Assembly (NCBI GenBank): GCA_030040815.1
Contig: JASHSZ010000262.1
Location: forward strand, 1-6,710
Direction of reading: 5' to 3'
DNA from: Streptosporangiaceae bacterium
Lineage (GTDB): Bacteria; Actinomycetota; Actinomycetes; Streptosporangiales; Streptosporangiaceae
Length of the DNA: 6,710 bases
Positions within the stretch are counted from its first letter, which is position 1. The number at the start of each line of letters is the position of its first letter. Below are positions 1 through 4,856 of the stretch, in pieces. The notes below the pieces were generated by a model. It saw nothing but the letters and a program-made list of their open reading frames with translations. It was not told the DNA's origin and searched no databases. Made by a program: the position numbers and the translations under genes.

Positions 1-127
1 ACTCGACATCCACCTGGGCGGTCGAGGAGTAATGGACCGCCACGCTCTGGGCGTACAGCCAGGCCGCCACCACCCCCGCCAGCGTGGCGGCAACCACCCA
101 CAGGCCATGCTTGCGCAACACTGTCAT
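1..127 (-). CDS. Wzz-like chain-length/co-polymerase protein, N-terminus only (3' truncated by window edge)
   Basis: About 42 codons can be read before the window ends. The protein begins MTVLRKHG, a short basic cytosolic start, followed by a hydrophobic segment at about residues 8-24 (LWVVAATLAGVVAAWLYA), then HYSSTAQVDVE. A transmembrane helix followed by a Tyr-Ser/Thr-Ser-Thr-Ala-x-Val strand is the usual opening of Wzz/CapA-type polysaccharide co-polymerases, in actinobacteria sometimes fused to a tyrosine autokinase; whether a kinase domain follows cannot be seen. The start is unsure: ATG at 127 has AGGGA lying directly on it, whereas GTG at 121 (two codons later) has the same AGGGA five bases upstream and may be the true start. 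It lies 73 bp downstream of the Wzy-like gene on the same strand, which supports a role in chain-length control. The family call rests on a short stretch and on context. Confidence 0.6.
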   Translation of the reverse strand, partial: MTVLRKHGLWVVAATLAGVVAAWLYAQSVAVHYSSTAQVDVE

Positions 128-154
128 CCCTGCCGACCCGCCCATCCATCCCCT

Positions 155-183
155 CGACACCCCGCTACGCCACGACACCCCGC
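155..183. repeat. 11-bp direct repeat in the polymerase/co-polymerase gap
   Basis: The sequence CGACACCCCGC occurs exactly at 155-165 and again at 173-183, an 18-bp period, inside the 73-bp gap (128-200) between the polymerase stop and the Wzz-like start. On the transcribed strand it reads GCGGGGTGTCG twice. No T-run or strong hairpin that would mark a terminator is visible in the gap. The repeat could be a protein-binding site or chance in C-rich sequence. Confidence 0.45.
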
Positions 184-200
184 CCCAGACCCCGCCCAGC

Positions 201-1745
201 TCATGCAGGCGCAGACACCGCCCGCGGTTGCCGCGTGACGGCCGCTGCCGCCGCGGGCTGGCCTCCGGCTTCCGCCGGCTCGCCCTTCCGGGGCAGAACC
301 CGGACCAGCGCAAGGAGCAGGAAGAAGATGTCACCCGAACCGCGATAGGTCAGGTGCGGGTCGAATATCATCAGGACCGCCTGCGAGCACGTGCTGGCGG
401 CCAGCGCGGTGGCGACGACCCCGGCCTGATCGGCACGCTGCGCGTGCCGCCAGCACTTCTTCACTACCGCGGCCACGAAGGCCAGGTAGCTGGCGAGCAG
501 TGGAATCCCGCCGCCCCAGAGCAGCCAGGTATACCCGCTCTCGATCCAGACGTAGCCGTACTGCCGGCTATCGGTGGCTATCCGGGCCGAGGGCCGCACG
601 CCAAGGATCCAGTTGTTGTCAGAGAACAGGACCGGCCAGAAATAGGTCCGGAGGTTGTAGAGCCGGTCCAGCCAGCTGACGGGAAGACCTGTTGCGGAGT
701 TGAAGCCGCCCAGCCGGGTCTGAATGACCGGCCACAGAAGCACGCCGCCGACGATGGCAACCGGGACCGAGTAGGCGGCGATCCGCGCCGCTTTCGTGAT
801 CACCATGAGCGCCGCGAGCGCCACGATCAGGCCGATCAACGTGGAGAACTCCGCCGCGGCGATGACTCCCAGCGCGAACAGGGCCGCCAGGCCGCCGAGC
901 CATAGGCGCCGGGGGTAACCGCGCACGAGCATCGCGATGGCGATGCCAAGGTTGAGGATGGCCAGGTCCGCGACGGCCGCCGGCAGGCCGAGCAGGGAAC
1001 TGCCGCGGCCGTCCGACAGCGGCGCGGTGACATCGTTCGGCGCGTAGTACTTCGCCAGCAGTGCGGGCACGTGGAACAGGTGCAGCGCCTGCAGCATGCC
1101 GACCGCGCAGACCACGGCCGCCGCCGCCATAGACAGCACCAGGCAGCGCAGTGCCTGCTCGCGCGTCTTCACCACCGAGCGCACAATTACGTACTCGGCC
1201 AGCAGCTTCCAGATGACGATGCAGTACAGCAGATCGTCCTCGGTGATCGCCCGCTGCCGCACGACCATCATGGCCAGAGGCAGCGCCGAACTCGTGACTC
1301 CGAGCGCGATGATGGTGGCATCGACGCGGTCGATGGCCGGCCACCGGAGGCCGCCGGAGCGCAATCCCACAAACCAGCGCAGGCTAATGGCGATCCCGAA
1401 CAAGACCATGAGGGCCTCGTTCGGCCGCAGCACCGGAATCACCGCGCCAGCGTTGACCCCGACGATGAGCGGCGTGAGCAGAATCAGCGCGTAGGCCGCG
1501 ATGACCGGTCTGGCGATGACCAGCCCGATGATTGCCAGGCCGGCGAAGGCGAGCAGCGCGTACTTGACTTTGACATTCAGCAGTACCCCGATCCCGATCG
1601 GGGCGAGCAGCAGCGCGCCGTCCAGGAATCGCCGCCAGACGACCGGCCTGATGGCCTCGACAGCGTCGGCCCAGGCTAGCCTGCGTGCAGCAAGCCGGGC
1701 GCCGAACGGTTGGGGGGCGAGGCGCGTCGCGCCGCTGGCCGTCAT
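201..1745 (-). CDS. Wzy/WaaL-like O-antigen polymerase (polysaccharide polymerase)
   Basis: A 514-residue integral membrane protein with about 12 hydrophobic segments, including roughly 42-58, 62-98, 108-126, 142-160, 200-220, 255-275, 283-318, 322-342, 405-428, 443-460 and 470-485. A large hydrophilic loop at about 343-404 ends in WIESGYTWLLWGGGIPLL (400-417), which resembles the Glu-Ser-x-Tyr-x-x-Leu...Gly-Gly signature near the end of the Wzy_C/O-antigen ligase domain; RLYNLRTYFW (361-370) and GVRPS (382-386) fit the preceding part. The 30-residue Ala/Pro-rich C-terminal tail is predicted cytosolic. Family members polymerise or transfer undecaprenyl-PP-linked oligosaccharides on the outer face of the membrane. 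With the initiating transferase just upstream and a Wzz-like gene downstream, a polymerase (Wzy) is likelier than a ligase. ATG at 1745 overlaps the upstream stop as ATGA; a weak AGGCGG precedes it. Sequence is too divergent in this family to name the substrate. Confidence 0.82.
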   Translation of the reverse strand: MTASGATRLAPQPFGARLAARRLAWADAVEAIRPVVWRRFLDGALLLAPIGIGVLLNVKVKYALLAFAGLAIIGLVIARPVIAAYALILLTPLIVGVNAGAVIPVLRPNEALMVLFGIAISLRWFVGLRSGGLRWPAIDRVDATIIALGVTSSALPLAMMVVRQRAITEDDLLYCIVIWKLLAEYVIVRSVVKTREQALRCLVLSMAAAAVVCAVGMLQALHLFHVPALLAKYYAPNDVTAPLSDGRGSSLLGLPAAVADLAILNLGIAIAMLVRGYPRRLWLGGLAALFALGVIAAAEFSTLIGLIVALAALMVITKAARIAAYSVPVAIVGGVLLWPVIQTRLGGFNSATGLPVSWLDRLYNLRTYFWPVLFSDNNWILGVRPSARIATDSRQYGYVWIESGYTWLLWGGGIPLLASYLAFVAAVVKKCWRHAQRADQAGVVATALAASTCSQAVLMIFDPHLTYRGSGDIFFLLLALVRVLPRKGEPAEAGGQPAAAAAVTRQPRAVSAPA

Positions 1746-2410
1746 CGCGCACCGCCTGCGAAAAAGGCCGGCAGAGTGCGGAGCAGGATGACGACGTCGA
1801 ACAAGAAGCTACGGCGGGCTACGTACTCGACGTCGAGTTCCAGCGCGTCCAGCATGGACAGCCGGCTCCGCCCGCTCACCTGCCACAGGCCGGTCATCCC
1901 GGGCTTGACATCAAAGCGCCGCTGGTAGTGCGGGCCGAACATCTCGGCCTCCCAGGACAACACGGGGCGGGGCCCGACCAGGGACATCTCGCCCCGGAGC
2001 ACGTTGATGAGCTGCGGAAGCTCGTCCAGGCTGCTGCGGCGCAGCCACACGCCGAGCCGAGTCACGCGCGGATCGGCCTCCAGCTTGAACAACCCGCTAG
2101 CCCCGGCCGTGACCGCGCCATCCGCGGAGAGCAGGCCCGCCACGTAGTCGCGGTGTATCCGGTCGTCGTTGTCGACATACATAGTCCGCAGCTTCAGCAC
2201 CGTGAACGGGCGTTTGTCGCGGCCTAGCCGCTCCTGGCGAAACAACGCCGGACCGCGGGACGTCGATCGCACCAGCAGCCACAAGACCAGCAGCGCCGGG
2301 GTCAAGATGGTGATCGCGGTCAGCGAGAGCACGAGGTCGGCCGTCCTCTTTGCCGTGTCCAGCCCCGGCCCCCGGGCTGTGCCACGCTTGCTCTCCGCGA
2401 CTTCGGTCAA
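1742..2410 (-). CDS. Undecaprenyl-phosphate sugar-1-phosphate transferase (bacterial sugar transferase, small monotopic type)
   Basis: This enzyme family transfers a sugar 1-phosphate from a nucleotide sugar to undecaprenyl phosphate on the cytosolic face, the first step of a lipid-linked repeat unit. With the TTG start the protein has 222 residues. Visible landmarks are KRTAD (21-25), one hydrophobic segment with a central Pro (about 26-47), GPALFRQERLG (53-63), FTVLKLRTM (69-77), SLDELPQLINVLRGEMSLVG (127-146) followed by PRP, and KPGMTGLWQVSGRS (169-182). The Asp-Glu at 129-130 is the expected catalytic pair. It is the compact form without the four extra N-terminal helices of WcaJ/WbaP. 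TTG at 2410 is chosen because GGAG stands 8 bases upstream and the codon overlaps the aminotransferase stop as TTGA; a GTG at 2458 would give 238 residues with a 52-base overlap. Its own stop overlaps the polymerase ATG by 4 bases. Family is certain; the sugar is unknown. Confidence 0.93.
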   Translation of the reverse strand: MTEVAESKRGTARGPGLDTAKRTADLVLSLTAITILTPALLVLWLLVRSTSRGPALFRQERLGRDKRPFTVLKLRTMYVDNDDRIHRDYVAGLLSADGAVTAGASGLFKLEADPRVTRLGVWLRRSSLDELPQLINVLRGEMSLVGPRPVLSWEAEMFGPHYQRRFDVKPGMTGLWQVSGRSRLSMLDALELDVEYVARRSFLFDVVILLRTLPAFFAGGAR

Positions 2411-3594
2411 GGCCGCGACTCCGTCTCGCCCGGCAGCGCGTCGACTAGCGCCTCGCACACGAGGTCGACCTGGTCATCGGTCTGATGGGGGAATATGGGC
2501 AGCGACAGAAGCTGCTCGGCGGCTCGCTCGGCTATCGGCAGCGGCCGGTCCGCGAACCGGCGCAGGGGCGGCTGCAGGTGACAGGGCACCGGATAGTGCA
2601 CGCCCGTCTCGATGCCGCGCCGGGACAGCTTCTCCCGGACGACGGCGCGGTCGGCCACGCGGACGACGAACAAGTGGTACACGTGGTGCGCGGACGGCGC
2701 GACGCCGGTGAGCTTTACGCCTGTGCCGCCGAGCTGGTCACGGTACCGGTCGGCCACCGCGACCCGCCGCTGCGTCCACGCGTCGAGGCGGACCAGCTTG
2801 CTGGAGAGCGCGATTGCCTGGAGCGCGTCCAGGCGGCTGTTCGCGCCGATGTAGTCGTGTTCGTAATGCGCAGAGCCCAGGGACCGCCCGTGGTTGGCCA
2901 GCGATCGGACGCGATCTGCGAGCTCGAGTCGCGAGGTGACGACGGCGCCCGCGTCGCCGAAAGCGCCGAGGTTCTTTCCCGGATAGAAGCTAAAGGCCGC
3001 GGCCACGCCGAACGATCCGGCCCGCCGGCCGTCCCATTCCGCGCCGTGCGCCTGAGCCGCGTCCTCGATCAGCAGGATTCCCGCCTCGGCGGCCACGGCC
3101 TGCAGCGCCGTCATGTCTGGCACCTGACCGAACAGGTGCACGACGATCACGGCCCGGGTACGCGGGGTGATGGCGTCGCCCAAAGTCCGCGGCGTCATCA
3201 GCAGCGTGTCCTCGCTGACGTCGGCGAAGCGCGGGATCGCGCCCGCGCGCACCACTGCGGCCGCCGTGGCGATGAACGTGTTGGCCGGCACTATAACCTC
3301 GTCGCCGTGGCCTATCCCCAGTGCCATGAGCGTGAGCTCCAGCGCGTCAGTTCCATTCGCGACCCCGACGGCGCAGTCCGTGCCGCAGTATGCGGCCCAC
3401 TCCCGCTCGAAGGCTGCGACCGGCGCTCCGCCGATGTAGTGGCCGCCGAGCATGCTGGCCAGGTATTCCTGCTCGAAAGATGCCCATACCTCGCTCGCCA
3501 TCGAGGCGAGGTCGGTGAACGGGACGCGGGTCGTCCCGCGAACCCGGGCTGGCCGCTGCGGTGTGCTCTGCGTCCCGATGACGATCTCAGCCAA
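2407..3594 (-). CDS. DegT/DnrJ/EryC1-family PLP-dependent nucleotide-sugar aminotransferase
   Basis: A 395-residue fold-type I aminotransferase that would convert a keto nucleotide sugar into an amino sugar in the cytosol using PLP and probably glutamate. Landmarks: VPFTDL (24-29), the usual family start; NGTDALELTL (80-89); PANTFIATA (103-111); VVHLFGQ (151-157); IEDAAQAHGA (176-185), with Asp178 for the pyridine nitrogen; SFYPGKNLGAFGDAG (202-216), with Lys207 as the Schiff-base lysine; NSRLDALQAI (252-261); VYHLFVVR (305-312); and GIETGVHYPVPCHLQP (327-342). The pattern resembles WlbC/WbpE and FdtB/QdtB, which install 3-amino groups. TTG at 3594 is chosen because no ATG or GTG lies nearby upstream in frame, GGGGA precedes it by 6 bases, and the next ATG (residue 32) would delete VPFTDL. 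It overlaps the dehydrogenase stop by 8 bases (TTGGCTGA). The frame stays open upstream to 4011, but that part is antisense-free shadow of the dehydrogenase. Carbon position and substrate are inferred. Confidence 0.92.
   Translation of the reverse strand: MAEIVIGTQSTPQRPARVRGTTRVPFTDLASMASEVWASFEQEYLASMLGGHYIGGAPVAAFEREWAAYCGTDCAVGVANGTDALELTLMALGIGHGDEVIVPANTFIATAAAVVRAGAIPRFADVSEDTLLMTPRTLGDAITPRTRAVIVVHLFGQVPDMTALQAVAAEAGILLIEDAAQAHGAEWDGRRAGSFGVAAAFSFYPGKNLGAFGDAGAVVTSRLELADRVRSLANHGRSLGSAHYEHDYIGANSRLDALQAIALSSKLVRLDAWTQRRVAVADRYRDQLGGTGVKLTGVAPSAHHVYHLFVVRVADRAVVREKLSRRGIETGVHYPVPCHLQPPLRRFADRPLPIAERAAEQLLSLPIFPHQTDDQVDLVCEALVDALPGETESRP
2419..2422 (-). promoter_or_regulatory. Ribosome binding site deciding the TTG start of the sugar transferase
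   Basis: On the minus strand GGAG (within GACGGAG) sits 8 bases before TTG at 2410, inside the last codons of the aminotransferase gene. It is the main reason for preferring this start over the GTG at 2458, and it fits translational coupling through TTGA. Confidence 0.6.
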
Positions 3595-4654
3595 CGGAGG
3601 TCCCCGCTGACGCCACGTCGAGCCGCGTGACCTCGGCCAGGGCGACCGGGCGCTGTTCCTGCAACGAGATCTGAGCGCACTCCAGGACCTGGACCACAGC
3701 CAGGCCGCTTCTGCCGTCCACGCACGGATGCGAGCCGGTCGCGATGCAGTCGATGAAGTGCTGGTCCTGAACCGCGAGCGGCTCGGCGAACGCGACGAAG
3801 GGTGAGATCGTGTCGCCCAGGTGGTAGGCGATTTGGGAGACCGGGCCGTCGCCGGCTTCAGGGGGGACGGCGGACTTGTCGTAAACGCGGATCCGGTCCC
3901 CGTCGACCAGGTCGTCGAAGACCACCATCTTTTTCGAGCCGACCGCTGTGATCCGCCGGACCTTCTGCGGGCTGAGCCAGCTGACCTGGATATTTGCCCG
4001 AACCCCGACATCGGCGTAGTCGAGCCGCAGATAGGCGACGTCTTCGTGCTCCGGGTCGACGTGACGCGAGGCCCATGCCGCGACAGTGGTCGGCCGTGAG
4101 CCGAGCACGAAGTTCGAAATCGATATGTCGTGTGGCGCCAGGTCGAGAATGACGTTCGCGTCCGTCTGGTAAAGGCCCAGGTTCAGCCGAGCGCAATCGA
4201 GGTAGAACAGCCGCCCCAGCTGTCCGCTACGCACGAGGTCGCGCAGCTTGTGCACCGCCGCATTGTGCTCAAAGGTGTGGCCGGGCATGAGCACGACGCC
4301 TGCGTCCTCGGCCGCCTCGACCAGGGACCGTGCGGCCCGGGTCGTCGTTGCCAGCGGCTTTTCTATCAGCACGTGCTTGCCGGCCGCGATGGCTTTCAGG
4401 CCCAGCGGCGCGTGGCTCGCCGGCGGCGTGGCGATGACGACCGCGTCAACGTGTGGCAGCGCCTCCTCGAGGTCGGCGTACGCCGCGATGCCGTGATTGA
4501 CCGGCGGACCGCCGCCATTAAGGCTGACGAACTGGGGATCTACGCCGACAACCGATGCCACGCCGGTCGTGGACCGCAGCACGCGCACATGCCGTGACCC
4601 CCAGTAGCCGACGCCGACGACGCCTACTCGAATTCCTTCTGCTTGCTCCCGCAC
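3587..4654 (-). CDS. Gfo/Idh/MocA-family NAD(P)-dependent nucleotide-sugar dehydrogenase (WlbA/WbpB-like)
   Basis: A 355-residue oxidoreductase. The N-terminal Rossmann domain (about 8-125) begins IRVGVVGVGYWGSRHVRVL with the dinucleotide motif GVGYWG (14-19); VVIATPPASH (72-81) and VLIEKPLA (95-102) follow, with the catalytic-type Lys99 in EKP. PGHTFEHN (124-131) starts the C-terminal substrate domain, and DLAPHDIS (171-178) supplies the usual His175/Asp176. The family oxidises a sugar hydroxyl to a ketone, or reduces it. Placed directly before a DegT-type aminotransferase and coupled to it, it most resembles the WlbA/WbpB plus WlbC/WbpE pairs that oxidise and then aminate C3 of a UDP-sugar. 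No 3,4-ketoisomerase is seen in the window, which also favours direct C3 oxidation. The GTG start has AAGGGGGG five bases upstream. It is first after a 202-bp gap, so a promoter there probably drives this gene and those after it. The family is secure; substrate is inference. Confidence 0.92.
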   Translation of the reverse strand: MREQAEGIRVGVVGVGYWGSRHVRVLRSTTGVASVVGVDPQFVSLNGGGPPVNHGIAAYADLEEALPHVDAVVIATPPASHAPLGLKAIAAGKHVLIEKPLATTTRAARSLVEAAEDAGVVLMPGHTFEHNAAVHKLRDLVRSGQLGRLFYLDCARLNLGLYQTDANVILDLAPHDISISNFVLGSRPTTVAAWASRHVDPEHEDVAYLRLDYADVGVRANIQVSWLSPQKVRRITAVGSKKMVVFDDLVDGDRIRVYDKSAVPPEAGDGPVSQIAYHLGDTISPFVAFAEPLAVQDQHFIDCIATGSHPCVDGRSGLAVVQVLECAQISLQEQRPVALAEVTRLDVASAGTSVG

Positions 4655-4659
4655 AATGA

Positions 4660-4667
4660 CCCCCCTT
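4660..4667 (-). promoter_or_regulatory. Strong ribosome binding site of the dehydrogenase gene
   Basis: The minus strand reads AAGGGGGG, then TCATT, then GTG at 4654. This strong purine-rich site with a 5-base spacer confirms the GTG start and suggests the first gene of the coupled group is well translated. Confidence 0.7.
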
Positions 4668-4731
4668 GATCGAATCCCTGCTGCGTAGCCCTATGGCATC
4701 CGGTGGAGCGGCAGATGCCGGCCGGGCTCGA

Positions 4732-4752
4732 TCGTCACGTTCTCAGTGACGA
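4732..4752. repeat. 7-bp perfect inverted repeat with 7-base spacer
   Basis: TCGTCAC at 4732-4738 and GTGACGA at 4746-4752 are exact reverse complements around a 7-base centre. The centre lies roughly 88 bases upstream of the dehydrogenase start. No T-run follows on either strand, so it is not a classical intrinsic terminator; an operator for a dimeric regulator or a leader-RNA hairpin is possible. Confidence 0.5.
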
Positions 4753-4755
4753 CTC

Positions 4756-4825
4756 GCAGCACTGGCCACGGATATTTGTCCCTGAAGCCCGGGCAAGCGC
4801 ATTGGCATGGGCAGCACGGGCTACG
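4756..4825. repeat. Imperfect 15-bp direct repeat in the promoter gap
   Basis: GCAGCACTGGCCACG (4756-4770) and GCAGCACGGGCTACG (4811-4825) match at 13 of 15 positions and start 55 bp apart. They flank the best, though weak, promoter-like sequence. They may be paired binding sites or coincidence in GC-rich DNA. Confidence 0.35.
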
Positions 4826-4856
4826 CACCTTTCACGGCAAGAAACGCTGACGGCAG

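Larger units (their letters stand above)
4655..4856 (-). promoter_or_regulatory. Non-coding gap, probable promoter/leader region of the dehydrogenase group
   Basis: This 202-bp gap separates the flippase stop from the dehydrogenase start and is the largest non-coding stretch in the window. It is less GC-skewed than the genes. On the minus strand, TTGCCC and TATCCG near 4796-4769 are spaced 16 bases apart and could be a weak -35/-10 pair, but the match is poor and several other pairings are possible. It also holds an inverted repeat and an imperfect direct repeat, listed separately. Just after the flippase stop a very short GCTG/CAGC stem is followed by GTTTCTT; the stem is too weak to call a terminator. 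That a promoter lies here is inferred from the gap's length and the coupled genes after it. Confidence 0.45.

Noticed and set aside
84..905. Long open frame of 273 codons on the + strand
   Set aside because: It is antisense to the membrane polymerase; the translation is rich in Arg, Asp, Gly and Pro with no domain, typical of the complement of a hydrophobic coding sequence.
2485..3630. Long open frame of 381 codons on the + strand
   Set aside because: It lies antisense to the aminotransferase, whose full set of PLP-enzyme motifs is on the minus strand; its translation is Arg/Gly-rich without recognisable motifs, as expected of a shadow frame in GC-rich DNA.
3595..4011. N-terminal extension of the aminotransferase frame to an ATG at 4011
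   Set aside because: The extra 139 residues are Ser/Arg-rich with no family similarity and overlap the well-supported dehydrogenase in another frame; the aminotransferase family begins just before VPFTDL.
4787..4794. Palindrome GCCCGGGC in the non-coding gap
   Set aside because: An 8-bp spacerless GC palindrome is common in GC-rich DNA and has no second copy in the gap.
4838..4856. Possible terminator after the flippase stop (GCTG/CAGC stem and T-rich run)
   Set aside because: The stem has only 4 bp and the T-run is interrupted (GTTTCTT); not enough for an intrinsic terminator call.
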